This document shows positions 52,231 through 62,289 of a stretch of 64,000 bases of DNA, one piece after another (position 1 is the first letter of the stretch; each line of letters starts with the position of its first letter). The notes under the pieces were generated by a model. That model did no database searches, was not told where the DNA came from, and saw only the letters and a program-made list of their open reading frames with translations. The DNA comes from Cristatella mucedo. Taxonomy: Eukaryota > Bryozoa > Phylactolaemata > Cristatellidae. The position numbers were made by a program, and so were the translations under genes. The DNA lies in the NCBI GenBank assembly GCA_009760855.2, contig WPIO01000094.1, forward strand, positions 1,314,001-1,378,000, in the 5' to 3' direction.

Positions 52231-53312
52231 ATGGGCAATGGAGATGCTGAAAAAGGAACTCGCTGTCGGCAGTTCGACTATCTGGTACCAATAAAGGGTG
52301 AGTACATCACCACACACTGTCTCTGGCAGATTGTGCGGGCGGCGTAGAAATACCTTAGAAGAAGCAGCAGATGCATTAGAACCTGTGAGGAGCAGCAGCC
52401 GGCTACTGACTTGCTTCCTTCCGCCAATCTGTTTGTACGAAGGTGGCGGAAGTCTGAACGCCTACGCCGGCCAAACATGATTGGACTCCGCATGATTACA
52501 AGGCTTTGAGACCAATTCAATCACTTGCCATGGAACAAATATAGCCGTAGAGTGCTGCCGATGAGAGTTTAGTGTTTGTGCAAACACCATTTATATGTCA
52601 GCGTCAATGACTTCTTTAATCATCACTCGCAACTCTTTGTAACGTCCGTAGATGTGAAGAACGTGCGCTTTCGACGTATCATAGTCGGATGCCATTTTTA
52701 AAAGCATGTTCCTCATCTGCTGATTTTTACTCTTGTAGAGCATGATTTCTTTCTCCAACCTTTGTCCCTCTGAAAACAAGTCTCTTGTCGTTGAGCCTAG
52801 AAAAAAGATTCAAGAAATTTAGAAAGTCATTTCGTAGCTGTTGTACAATCTCATTGCTAACTCATTGCAGTTGACACAGGAAAACTCTCTGTGGTAACAA
52901 TCGAAAATTAAGACTCCTTTTGTTGGCTATTATCAGATGCTAATACCATTGTAGAGCGCGGGCGTCCTTATGCTTTGCCTGCTACGAGATTGCGGGTGCA
53001 ATATGAGCGTGTTGGTCAGCAAAGCGCTCTGTGTGTCCCTTCTTAGTCGATCCAAGGTGCCTATGCGGACTGATTTCATGCATTACTTACTACTTTGCCA
53101 TTCTCACCAAGAAGCAGGCCTCCCTTCTTCGTTCTGTAGCTAAGTACATCCCAAAGTGGGATGCTACAACCCTAAACCAGCCAGAAGTTCCGCTGGCCAA
53201 TGGTCAGATGCTTGCACTTCACGAGCTCAGTCATAGGCGAGAATCCAGTGGCGGGCAATTAGTTATAGCCTTGCTTCAAGCTGGAAAAGTCACTAGAGCT
53301 CTGCCGCTTTAG
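52231..53312 (+). CDS. possible two-exon gene for a 110-residue protein
   Basis: Exon 1 (52231-52297) starts at ATG, with an upstream stop in frame: MGNGDAEKGTRCRQFDYLVP, ending AAAG|GTGAGT in phase 1. Exon 2 (53047-53312) has an excellent acceptor, CTGTGTGTCCCTTCTTAG, and phase 1, so the joint is in frame. It continues DPRCLCGLISCITYYFAIL, TKKQASLLRSVAKYIPKW ... to TAG. MGN with a following Gly could be myristoylated; GLISCITYYFAIL is a short hydrophobic segment. No family recognised. Support is the matched phases and good splice sites. The intron contains a minus-strand exon. Confidence 0.4.
52591..52796 (-). CDS. terminal exon with second occludin/ELL-like segment
   Basis: Very good acceptor (GAATCTTTTTTCTAG), phase 1, then TTRDLFSEGQRLEKEIMLYK and, near the end, DYDTSKAHVLHIYGRYKELR VMIKEVI to TAA. 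The spacing from the conserved Tyr to the basic-hydrophobic helix matches the C-terminal occludin/ELL domain as I know it, and the domain again sits at the extreme C-terminus. It resembles the exon at 57564-57133 (shared RYKE, then I-I/M-I-K) and joins it in phase. The family call is tentative; coiled-coil similarity is the alternative. Confidence 0.5.
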
Positions 53313-53387
53313 GGTGAGGCTGTTAGATAAGCTACCCTTGTCCCACTCTTGATATTCTGCAAGCGACTAATCGACTACTCCGTGAGA

Positions 53388-53465
53388 TCCCGTGACTACC
53401 CTCTTGTGACCCCAGGACCATCCCTTGTGACCCCGTGACCACCCCCTTGTGACCCCTATCACTAC
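53388..53465 (+). repeat. minisatellite, unit about 24 bp
   Basis: Three to four units of CCCTTGTGACCCC followed by GTGACCAC or a close variant. Confidence 0.75.
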
Positions 53466-53469
53466 CCCT

Positions 53470-53745
53470 CGATAGCCAACGTCTACCATTCAATCCCGTG
53501 ACTCCACTATTCCTCAGCAATCACAAAGCCATGAGGTATGTCGCTGCTTGATCGAACTTTAACCGAAAAACGCCAGAGTGGGAACCAATAGTTATTGGTT
53601 CACCATTTATGGAGCACTGGTGGAATGATCGTACTGGCCGAACATTGTAAGCTGCGACCGACTTAAATGAGGTGGGAAGAAGTGCAGAAAGATTCGGGAA
53701 GCAACTTTTGGAATAACTTCCGCTTTAACCAGATGGTACATTAAA
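53470..53745. other. no feature recognised
   Basis: No supported exon or repeat. Confidence 0.5.
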
Positions 53746-53749
53746 TTAG

Positions 53750-53915
53750 CCTACACAGTAGCCTCATTTGTGCAGCAAGTGGAGAGCCTTGACTGCTATC
53801 GACACAGCATGCACGTGGCGATAAAGGAACGTCCGCAGCAAAATTCGAACTCATTACCTCGATAGCGAAGAGCGAGCACCTTAAGCCTGGACTAACAACT
53901 CCATCAAGCTTCAGG
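53750..53915 (-). mobile_element. diverged SINE-2 relative
   Basis: On minus: AGGCTTAAGGTGCTCGCTCT, GAGGTAATGAGTTCGAATTT (B box), GCGGACGTTCCTTTATCGCC and GATAGCAGTCAAGGCTCTCC. Confidence 0.65.
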
Positions 53916-53919
53916 ATGG

Positions 53920-54145
53920 CTGACCCACGTGCGCTACCTGCGAAAGCACACTTCAATGAACTGATTCTACAAATATTTACGTGCGGCGGTGACTTTAAAA
54001 GTATCGACATGACAACTAGGCTTCCTTAAACGACTACCAATTGGAGTCCTTGATGAGTTCAAAATCAAGTCTCTTGGTGGTTTCTCAACCAATTTACTTG
54101 ATTTGGCATGTCTAAAAGCTAGTGTATGAGCGCGCTATATAACAA
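53920..54145. other. no firm feature
   Basis: A minus-strand ATG at 54010 opens 22 codons to GCTTTCGCAG|GTAGCG, a weak first-exon candidate. Nothing else. Confidence 0.35.
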
Positions 54146-54149
54146 AAAT

Positions 54150-54380
54150 AATAGTAGTACATTTTGATAGCGCCCACAGAGAACTCAATCTCTTTTTAGT
54201 CAGTTACATTTGCTATAAAGCAAGCATGATCGCATGGTTAGCCGTAGCGTGCTCAATGAACAAGCATAGCATGGCTATAGGTGACATGCACAAGGTCAGC
54301 GTGCAAATATAGTCAGTACTAGCATGCACGGTGTCAGCAAGCGTACAGACATAAAGGACAAATTAAAAAAGGAACTCTAT
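54150..54380 (-). mobile_element. L2-B 3' UTR and tail, diverged
   Basis: TAGCGCCCACAGAGAACTCA, TTTTAGTCAGTTACATTTGC and UTR blocks up to AAAAAAGGAACTC. Confidence 0.75.
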
Positions 54381-54384
54381 TATG

Positions 54385-54830
54385 AAGGAACAAACTGTCG
54401 ACATGAAACCTATCAACAGCCAACAGCCAATGTACATTCTGCCGCTAGTCGACAGTTGTTCTGCCCCAAGGCGACCAATTTTTTATCGGCTATAATTGTG
54501 CAAAGTTGAATTCCAAAAAGTTTTTCCTTAATACAGCGCCTGCACTTTGTAATTGCTTGGTAGAGCACTTAAGCACCAGCGTAGAGGGAACGGGGGTTTA
54601 GCTTCTGTTGATTAACCTCTGAAAACAGCGATTGAAGACGACTTTGAAAGCTGGGTTCCATTTCCAAGCATGTGGTTTGGACGAACGTGATGAGTTCAGT
54701 TAGCATGCGTATTTGTAAAATATCGATCTTCCAGCCATCTTTCGGAGAGGCACAATTAAAACAACCTAATTAATAAAAGTACTGCTACTTTACACAGTAC
54801 TCTTGGCCCCCCGTAATAAAAATCGTGCTC
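54385..54830. other. no feature recognised
   Basis: AT-rich; no supported exon or repeat. Confidence 0.45.
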
Positions 54831-54834
54831 TTTG

Positions 54835-54965
54835 CACCGAGGGTCGTAGGTAAGATTCTTGCAATGAGTGAACCTTAAGTGCCTGCTTCAAGCAGTGGTG
54901 GTAGCCTTAAAGGCAGTTCTGCCTCGATACTCATGAGGCTGTGAATGAAGTCAGCTAACCATTTG
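54835..54965 (+). mobile_element. diverged SINE-2 relative
   Basis: GCACCGAGGGTCGTAGGTAA, GATTCTTGCAATGAGTGAAC, GCAGTGGTGGTAGCCTTAAA and GAGGCTGTGAATGAAGTCAG. Confidence 0.6.
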
Positions 54966-55214
54966 TCACTAGACCATCATTCATACTAGAAATGAATTAC
55001 AAGATGAATGGATGCGATGGGATAAATATTAGGGAATTTAAACGGTATACTTCGGCCGGAGAGCATTATATAAACCAAAATAAAAAAAAAACATTCAGCT
55101 AGCTTTGGATTTCATGGTGGATAATCTTCTGTCGCTCGGTACAGTTTTGCGAAAAAGACTGTTTTTAATAAATAAGAATGGTTAGCTGGTTTAAAGTCTT
55201 ATTTATAGAGAGAC

Positions 55215-55345
55215 GAGAGAGCTCAATCGGCTATTGCCACTGCTTTCAGCAGGTAGGGCAATATTGCCAGCTGCAGGACTAGAACGCTCGACCTTGGATG
55301 TGAAGAGCTAGCACCTTAATCCTGGGCTAAGACCTCGGGACGATT
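55215..55345 (-). mobile_element. diverged SINE-2 relative
   Basis: On minus: CCCAGGATTAAGGTGCTAGC, AGGTCGAGCGTTCTAGTCCT (B box), then GCAATATTGCCC and GCAGTGGCAATAGCCGATTG. Confidence 0.6.
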
Positions 55346-55349
55346 GAAT

Positions 55350-55690
55350 TTCAAAGATTTTGTGAGAGATTATCCAAACTGACCAATATGTGGCTGCGAG
55401 CTGCGGACCTGTATGAACAGGCCCTATTTTTGAGCCGGCACGGTACAGATTACCGAGACTACGTACTACTTTGGTATAGGCAGACACTCAGCTTGGCTAG
55501 GCAAGATGTATTATAGTAAAATCTATCGTTGGAGGCAAATTAAGGTTGTAGAAGGTCATTGGCTGCACTAATTAGTGCCAAGTTGGTAAATGGTGCTTTA
55601 GCTTCGGCAATTCTTGATAATATACATCTTGTTGTTCCGCTTTTATAACCAACGAAGTAAAGGCAACTGAAAATAAGAGAGTGGGAAACA
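55350..55690. other. no feature recognised
   Basis: No supported exon or repeat. Confidence 0.5.
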
Positions 55691-55695
55691 GATGT

Positions 55696-56032
55696 AGGGA
55701 GAGAGAGAGAGAGAGAGAGAGATAGCGAGAGATGGAGAGAGAGACAGAGAGACAGAGAGAGAGAGAGAGGGGGGAGAGAGAGCGAGAGGGAGGGAGATAG
55801 AGCAAGAGGGAGAGAGAGTGAGAGAGAGAGAGAGCGAGAGGGGGAGAGAGGGAGAGAGAGAGGGAGGGAGAGAGAGAGAGAGGGAGAGAGAGAGGGAGAG
55901 AGGGAGGGAGAGAGAGCGAGAGGGAGAGAGAGAGGGGGAGAGAGAGAGCGAGAGGGAGAGAGAGGGAGAGAGAGAGAGCGAGAAAGAGATGGAGGGAGGG
56001 AGCGAGACAGAGAGAGAGAACGAGAGAGTGAA
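55696..56032 (+). repeat. long polypurine GA-rich tract
   Basis: About 337 bp, nearly all purine on plus, of GAGA with GGGA, GAGC and GACA variants. Long frames on both strands (Arg/Glu or Ser/Leu/Pro) are repeat artefacts. Confidence 0.93.
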
Positions 56033-56214
56033 ATACACGAGTTGGCCAGCAGCATGCTTGCTTACGTCGGCCGGGCCCAGAGCGTACATACGGTACGTGG
56101 AGGCATCCTTAAAATGGCATTATATGTTATATTATATAATTATATATTGGCTTTCCTTTCCTACGTGCTAATATGACGCTCACAAAAATGGCTCCACCAG
56201 CATATCTCCTGTCG

Positions 56215-57003
56215 AGTCAGTACGAAATCTAGGTGTTCTGTTCCAAAGAGACCTTTCATTGGACGACCACATCAACTCCACAATCAAGTCTGCCTACTTT
56301 CAGTTACACAACATAGCTAAAATTCGGGCTTATTTAGATAGGAATATCACATCATCTAAATTGGTCCATGCATTTGTGCCATCCCATCTTGACTTCTGTA
56401 ACTCACTGCTTACTGATCTACCGGCCTGTACGATTATTTGCTTACAGTTGGTGCAGAACTCTGCGCCTAAGCTTGCCTGTCGTGAGTGTCACAGTTGGCA
56501 CATCGCACTACTTCTCGCCGACCTGCACTGGCTCCCAGTCAAGCAACGCTTCAACTTCAAGGTTCTCTCACTTACTTTTAGATGCCTTCATTCTCTGGCT
56601 CCAGCCTACCTATCAGAACTACTCTCCCACCAGGTGAAGAATCGTACAGCCCGCCGTTCTCACTCGAATAGTTTAGCCATACCTCGCACGAACCTCAAAG
56701 CCTTTGGAGACCATGCTTTGAGTTCGTACGCTCTAAAAGCCTGGAAATTGCTACAGACGTACGTCTCAACGTTCCCTGACATGACGGCATTTAAAAAGAA
56801 GCTCAAAAAGCACCTGTTCATTTTAGCATTTGGTGGGTCTTTGTGATTCGTCCTTCCTGCGTATGAACCTGCTTACCCTGCGCCTGCTGCTTGCGGATGT
56901 TACTACCAAACATTTGGTGATGCGTTCGATACAGCATCTGCGAAGCGTCCAAAAAGAGATTCAGTTCTTTGAGGGTGCTATACAAATGTATTATTGTCAT
57001 TAT
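56215..57003 (+). mobile_element. L2-B LINE with intact 195-codon ORF end
   Basis: GAATCTAGGTGTTCTGTTCC starts the piece; the frame runs MDDHINSTIKSAYFQLHNIA ... LHWLPVKQRFNFKVLSLTF ... LFILAFGGSL. A shortened UTR and TTGAGGGTGCTATACAAATG tail follow. The long open frame points to a fairly young copy. Ends about 20 bases from the stop of the unspliced 57564 exon frame. Confidence 0.92.
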
Positions 57004-57132
57004 TTCGTAGCATAGACAGGAATCACGAATACACGCCGAACAAGGTGAGCCAGGGTGTCTCTGCGATAGTTGCCACGGCGGTGGCATGTAGTTCGCCGCC
57101 CAGCCCCTTCAACGAGCCGCGCTCGCACTTAC

Positions 57133-57564
57133 TGGAGTACGAACGAATTCTCATGGCCAAATTGTTTGTCAGCGGCATGCTCGGTGCGCTGCCGTCGCGT
57201 GCCAGCGTTCCGCCAGGTGACGTGGCCGTTCCGGTGCTGTGAAGGAAGTTGGCTTGCCCGGCGTTCGACAAGCGCTTGCTAGTCTGCAGGGAGATCCTCT
57301 TCTCCGTCGTTCGCCATTTGCGCACGGCATTCTTGATGATCCTCTTAAACTCTTTGTATCGGCGATAGATGAAGAAGTGCTTGCAGTTGTTGTATTCTTC
57401 CCTCAGCGCGTCGATTATGTCATAAAGTTTGTCATACTCGTCCGTGGTCGTGTCGTACGTCTGGTAGAGTTTCAGCAGCGACGCCTTCAGCTCGCGCTCA
57501 GTGCCGCTTCCGCTCACGCCACCAGCCCCAGGCTTTCGAGCGCCGCCACCATTAACTTGGATCT
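57133..57564 (-). CDS. internal exon with first occludin/ELL-like segment
   Basis: A 432-bp exon, phase 1 at both ends. Acceptor CCGTCTTTCGCACAG, donor TCCA|GTAAGT at 57132. After a Gly-rich stretch (VNGGGARKPGAGGVSGSG) it encodes ELKASLLKLYQTYDTTT DEYDKL, then EEYNNCKHFFIYRRYKEFKR II. DEYxxL followed 26 residues later by KRII is the spacing of the occludin/ELL C-terminal domain. RRYKEF also recalls the PX-domain RRYSEF, which is the main alternative. A Ser/Thr/Gly-rich tail follows. Codons are G/C-rich at third positions, unlike nearby LINEs. If the donor is skipped, the frame runs on to TGA at 57023. Confidence 0.55.
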
Positions 57565-57699
57565 CTGTGCGAAAGACGGTATGTTCTCGTTCGCCACGCT
57601 ACGGCATCCGCTCTGCGGCTGCCGTAGCGCCACCGGCGAATGCAAGCGGAAGCACGTAACAAGAAGAAAAGATCCGCACCTACTTCTTCGTCACACAAT

Positions 57700-58073
57700 T
57701 TCCGAGCTCTCCTTTGGAAACCTTTGGCCTTTGGCTCTTATGCTCCCAAAGCCGGTAACTTCTGACTGACGTCACTACGTATCCTGATTTGACCGAGTTT
57801 CAAAAAGAAGCTACTAGCGCTCCTATTTATCACAGAATTCAGTGGGTCTTTGTGATCAGCGCTTTGTGTGCTAATGCACGCTGACACTTTGCACGCTGTC
57901 ACTAGCCATATTTCACCCTGTGCACGTCACCTCTAACCATGTTATGCCGGTTGAAATTGTGCATGTGACCAGTAATCATTTTATCATGCTCTTTTTTAAC
58001 AGCATATTTAGAGTGCCTGGAGAGAGATTGGATTTTATTGGGGCACTATATACATTTATTATTATTGTTATTA
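57700..58073 (+). mobile_element. L2-B 3' part, diverged
   Basis: Worn ORF end (CCTTTGGAAACCTTTGGCCT, TTATGCTCCCAAAGCCGGTA), UTR, then GAGAGATTGGATTTTATTGG and (ATT)n. Flanks the 57564 exon on its upstream side. Confidence 0.8.
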
Positions 58074-58190
58074 CTTAACTTGCAAGATTTATCTAAGATA
58101 AGTTCACTTGCAAGATTTTATCTCCAAGTAAGCTTGCAAAATGTATCTCTAGAAATGAACTTGAAAGTTTATCCTTTCAAGTTGGGTGTA
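58074..58190 (+). repeat. degenerate 28-bp tandem repeat, four units
   Basis: Units begin ACTTGCAAGATTTATCT and contain AAGTAAG/AAGATAAG; copies at about 58077, 58105, 58132 and 58158. Confidence 0.75.
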
Positions 58191-58194
58191 TTTT

Positions 58195-58840
58195 TGGCAG
58201 TATCCTGTTGGTGTTATCCCGGGCAATTCAATCTTGCTCTTAACTAATTCTCTTTCTGGTTTACCGTGTTCCCTTTCTTAATTCTAAAACGCAAGATATC
58301 TATACAAGCCAGATTACGAAAATTCTAATATTTGTCAGCGATTCCTAAATCACAACCATTAGCAGGCGGATGAGTTATGTAAGGCTAGGTTGCCAGCTGT
58401 GAGTTTGGCGTCTATATACGAATTTACTACCGTTGGAACAATTCAGTTCCTGCAAGTTCTAATCGACGCCCGGCTAAAAATCTCAAGAGCTTTTTTAATC
58501 TGGCCGACACAGCATTGCCAGTTTCCACAATTAAAAATAGCTAAACACCATTTTGGTCTAATAGCTCATCCCTTGTTCGGTTTAACCGGTTAGATCGCCT
58601 GAAATGTGCGCCGTCAATCTGATTAGTCAACCTTAGACCTACATCTTCTACTAACAACTGAAACCCAACCTATATGGTGTGTCTCACTCTCTTACTGTAG
58701 ACAGTCAACAAAATTAGTTTTACAGACGTTTTAAGAGCAACCGCGTCCAATCTTCAGCTTTAAGCAGCCACTCATCTACTTTAATCATATCGAGTATTTA
58801 GGTACGTTAACAACTTTGTTTGTTTAGCAGTCAGAATCGC
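58195..58840. other. no firm feature
   Basis: A plus-strand frame at 58390-58593 is open but unsupported. No repeat recognised. Confidence 0.4.
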
Positions 58841-58844
58841 AGTA

Positions 58845-58960
58845 GCGGTGGTCAGCACCTCTTGCAGTAGATAATAAAGAGCTTCCTGCGGTATGATTTG
58901 AACGGGGGAGGACCTGAATGATAGATTGAGAGCACCGTAACCCTAAGCTAAGAACCAGCG
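58845..58960 (-). mobile_element. diverged SINE-2 relative
   Basis: On minus: CTTAGGGTTACGGTGCTCTC, CCCGTTCAAATCATACCGCA (B box) and GAGGTGCTGACCACCGCTAC. Confidence 0.55.
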
Positions 58961-59245
58961 AAAGTGTCCAAGCAAAAGCTCCACAGCTGTTTTTCGGGGA
59001 ACAAGGGAGGGCATTGGAAGGATTATTCGATCACTCTTATGCACATATGTATTATTTATGTGGCTCTTCAACACTGACTTGCTGAAACTTGAGCCACAGC
59101 GAGTCCTATCAAGTAAAGAGCTACCTCCCAGCCTGATTAGAACGTATTCCGCGCTCGCTCGAGGTAGGCTTCTGAATAAAGACAGTTTTCCATGGTAAGG
59201 ATTGATTACTTGCGGCCAGAGAAAATTTGACGTAGACGAAGGCAT
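58943..59245 (-). CDS. candidate ORF of 100 codons, unrecognised
   Basis: Minus-strand ATG at 59245 opens an uninterrupted frame (MPSSTSNFLWPQVINPYHGK ... SVLKSHINNTYVHKSDRIIL ...) ending in the SINE at 58943. No motif recognised and no splice sites chosen. The 3' end was probably created by the SINE. Confidence 0.3.
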   Translation of the reverse strand: MPSSTSNFLWPQVINPYHGKLSLFRSLPRASAEYVLIRLGGSSLLDRTRCGSSFSKSVLKSHINNTYVHKSDRIILPMPSLVPRKTAVELLLGHFRWFLA

Positions 59246-59249
59246 TTAC

Positions 59250-59680
59250 GATCAAAATGCTTTTAGCACGGGTACTTGTGGCAGTACTTAGCGCGAGCTG
59301 TCAGCATTTTATCCCAGCCAAATAAGATCCCGGTGACGACAGGAAAATACTCTCTTCTCTGCGTTAAAAAGCTACGACACGTGTTTGTTTGGCTCTTCTT
59401 TCGTTGTCTACTATTAGTTCGCTATCGACGCTCTAGAATGCATGACCGGCTGCCGCTGCTGTTGCTAGGGCAACTACCAATATTCTATATTTCTTGAACT
59501 ACCAATATTCCTCCAAAAGCCTGCACGTAGCAAGCACGGCGTGGGGGTGAGGGAGAAAAAAAAACTGCCGATCCATATTTCTGTCGGTCATATTTCAGTG
59601 TGTTATACCACATTCTGGCAGAGATATAGGTAGCGGCACGGTGCCTGCACGCCTGCCTCACCCGGGGAAGGGCCGTCTCT
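59250..59680. other. no firm feature
   Basis: A plus-strand frame at 59276-59497 is hydrophobic but unsupported. Confidence 0.4.
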
Positions 59681-59687
59681 CCGCCCA

Positions 59688-59832
59688 TCATGCATTCTTC
59701 ACACTATCCTTCTTATTTGGCGACAAGAGATACATTTCCGACGCCGTGCCGACGTCATTCTCTGTCCTAGCGAAAAGACCCTCTGCCGTTTCGCTTAGGG
59801 ATTCACTGCCGCAGCGACAAATAAACAAATCT
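59688..59832 (-). CDS. candidate terminal coding exon, unrecognised
   Basis: Acceptor CTACTCACACATACCAG, one base, then 47 codons to TGA: DLFICRCGSESLSETAEGLF, ARTENDVGTASEMYLLSPNK KDSVKNA. The polar, Ser/Glu-rich tail suits a C-terminal cytoplasmic end. Same strand as the 57564 gene but upstream of it, so it would end a different gene. Confidence 0.4.
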
Positions 59833-59934
59833 CTGGTATGTGTGAGTAGGTACAAGTTGCAATGCAAAGTCAATGACACATGCATCATTCGTCCTGTGCT
59901 ACATTTATACGGCACCTGCGTGAAACGCTAAAAC

Positions 59935-60105
59935 GAATTGTTACATATAAGATTATTATCACTTCTCATTCATATAGTAGGTTAAAAGCCACACCATTTT
60001 TCAAATGACTCTCATGCCGTGGACCAAAATATTGGCAGCAAATTGACAGAATCATTATTATTGTTGTGCCTAGCTTCACTGAGGAGTCACTGCGATAGGG
60101 CTGTA
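59935..60105. other. no feature recognised
   Basis: AT-rich, no supported feature. Confidence 0.45.
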
Positions 60106-60109
60106 TGCT

Positions 60110-60355
60110 AGAGCACAAAAATGAGTGCTTAAAAGTAATAAGATTGCCTTAAAGGTGGTCAATTGAGAACTTATGCAGGTCGGAACAACTCTTGTTATTT
60201 GGTAACTGCAGCGCTCACATCTGGCTTCCGCCTGGATTCCGAGTTCTGCACCAATTTTTAATTTCGCTTCCTTCGCAGCGATTATAAAGCACCTAGAATG
60301 AGAGTAAGTTCTCCGAGGGCGCTTTATCAAACGCAATAATAATATTATTATTATT
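60110..60355 (+). mobile_element. degraded L2-B 3' end
   Basis: TTCGCAGCGATTATAAAGCA, GAGAGTAAGTTCTCCGAGGG and an AAT/ATT tail are clear from 60262. The part before is uncertain. Confidence 0.7.
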
Positions 60356-60424
60356 TTCAGTGCCTGATTGAACAGGTCCTAACACCTGCAATCAGTGAAC
60401 TACGAAAGCAATAACAATACAATA

Positions 60425-60590
60425 TAATACAATTCCTTTGTGTAGCACCTTAAGAGAGCTGAAGCTCTATCCATGTGCTTTACATAGGCAGCAGGGGCTC
60501 GAGCCCAAGATCTCGATTATCTAATGCATTCACCTTGAACTTGGCTCCAGGCTTGCAACTTAACCACTGGGCCAAATCAGTACAGAGGGG
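60425..60590 (-). mobile_element. SINE-1 copy
   Basis: On minus: GGCCCAGTGGTTAAGTTGCA head, CGAGATCTTGGGCTCGAGCC B box, and tail GGTGCTACACAAAGGAATTG. Has the longer A-B spacer also seen at 20218. Confidence 0.82.
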
Positions 60591-60594
60591 TTCC

Positions 60595-60880
60595 AAAAAA
60601 GCAAGAAAGCACGTAGATTTGGTTTACCTATTTAAGCACGCTCAAATTTCTGCACCAAGCTGAATGTAGGCAGCATTGACTGTGGAGCTGCAATCGTCTA
60701 GTCACGGTCCACGTTGGAACAGGACGCCCAGACTTAAAATACAACTAGATGTGCTGGTAGAGCCACTTATGAGAGATAGGCTTATACATTTTTATTCAAA
60801 CTAAATTTCTTATATTCAGTAACTTGGTTCTATCGATATTCAATTAGAGACAGTTTTGGCCATCAAAGTGCTAGTGTCAG
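60595..60880. other. old L2 piece or unique sequence
   Basis: GTCACGGTCCACGTTGGAAC (60701) resembles the part of L2-B near 23300 on minus. This may be the 5' extension of the copy at 60885, displaced. Confidence 0.35.
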
Positions 60881-60884
60881 CTTT

Positions 60885-61740
60885 ACATAATAATAATAAT
60901 AAATTTGATATAGCTCCCTCAAAGAACTCAATCTCTTTCTAGGCACTTTACATTTGCTGTAAAGGAAGCACTATTGAAAGCTTGGTGGTAGCATGGTCAA
61001 TAAACAACAAGAATAACATGGCTTGAGTGACTTGCACAGGGTCAGCATGCAAGTGTGGTAAGTGGCAGTTTGCACAATGTCAGCACGCATAGGTACATAG
61101 AAGACGAATCACAGGGATCCACTAAATGCAGTCACAAATTCATGAGTTTTTAGTTTCTTTTTAAATGTGGACATGTCAGGACATGACGTGGCACAAGTTG
61201 GGAGTGAGTTCTAGCCTTTGGGAGCACATGAACTAAAGGCACGGTCTCAAAAGAATTTGAGGTTTGTACGAGGTATTGGTGAACAATTGAATTTCGAAAA
61301 GCGGGGGGGGGATGATGCTTAGCCTGGTGGGGGAGTATATCTGGTAGGTAGGCTGGAGCCAAAGAACGAAGAGACTTTAAAGTGAGTGACAGAAACTTAA
61401 AGTCGATGCGTTGGTTGAATGGCAGCCAGTGCAGGTCGGTGAGAAGCGTTGTGATGTGGAAAGTGTGACGTTTAAGACAGACAAGCCAAGCTGCAGGGTT
61501 TTGCACCCGCTGTAAGCGCCTGAGAGCACAGGCTGGTAGACCAGCAAGCAGTGAGTTACAGAAGTCAAGACGAGATGTCACAAATGCATGGACCAATTTA
61601 GATGTGATATGTCCATACATGTGCGAATGTTATCAATATATGCAGCAATGGAGTTGAGAGAATTCGAGGTACTCGTGGGCTGGGAGCGATTAAAGGAAAA
61701 GTACAATTGAGTTACAAGTATCGCTCCATCTGCTCTTAAA
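60885..61740 (-). mobile_element. L2-B LINE, C-terminal part to tail
   Basis: (ATT)n at 60890, full UTR, then the ORF region (SKLVHAFVTSRLDFCNSLL, LHWLPFNQRIDFKFLSLTL) up to about 61620 and a worn part to 61740. A G8 run at 61306 lies in the ORF. Confidence 0.9.
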
Positions 61741-61759
61741 TAACTAAGTAGCTAGCTTA

Positions 61760-61890
61760 TTCAACAGCCTTATTAGTATAGCAGCAAGAGTGCCTTAAAG
61801 TCTTTCGTCACAGCTTGCAATGGGCAATAAACTGCAGGGCTTAAAACCACGACCTGGTTCGAGAAGAGTGAGAACTTAACCATTGAGATA
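61760..61890 (-). mobile_element. diverged SINE-2 relative
   Basis: On minus: CTCAATGGTTAAGTTCTCAC, GAACCAGGTCGTGGTTTTAA, TGACGAAAGACTTTAAGGCA and AATAAGGCTGTTGAATAAGC. Confidence 0.6.
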
Positions 61891-61904
61891 TGACCCAAAG
61901 AGTA

Positions 61905-62240
61905 CTTTTGACTTAATTAGTTGAGCTGTATCTCGCACCAACGTCAAGTCCGTTCATGGTAGTACATTTAGTTCGTGTACACCCACACTATGGAACTGCG
62001 GTATCTCCCGACTGAGTTAACGATATCCCCTAACTTAATAAAATCTAAAAGGAAGCTCAAACTCACCAGTTACTCTCAGCATGTTCTGAGTTTTTGTAAA
62101 TTCTCTTGTGCCTGCTTAAGGGTTATCATACTGTGCGTGCAAATCCTAATCATACCGTCACTCTTCCGTTATAGCAGATACAAGTTGCAAAGAAATAGAT
62201 TAGTTTTCTGATGGTGCTCGACAAATATTATTATTTAATG
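61905..62240 (+). mobile_element. degraded L2-B ORF end and tail
   Basis: CTCGCACCAACGTCAAGTCC, TTTAGTTCGTGTACACCCAC, later CAGATACAAGTTGCAAAGAA and TCTGATGGTGCTCGACAAAT with ATT. Confidence 0.65.
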
Positions 62241-62289
62241 TGCACAATCACAGTATTTATTTTCAATTTACAGTCGCTTCACTTAATTT

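Noticed and set aside
55540-56171. Ser/Leu/Pro-rich and Arg/Glu-rich frames of 110-170 codons
   Set aside because: They are translations of the GA tract and vary with any reading frame.
56259-56846. 195-codon frame as a host gene
   Set aside because: L2-B ORF end, shared with copies at 21063, 40365 and 60885.
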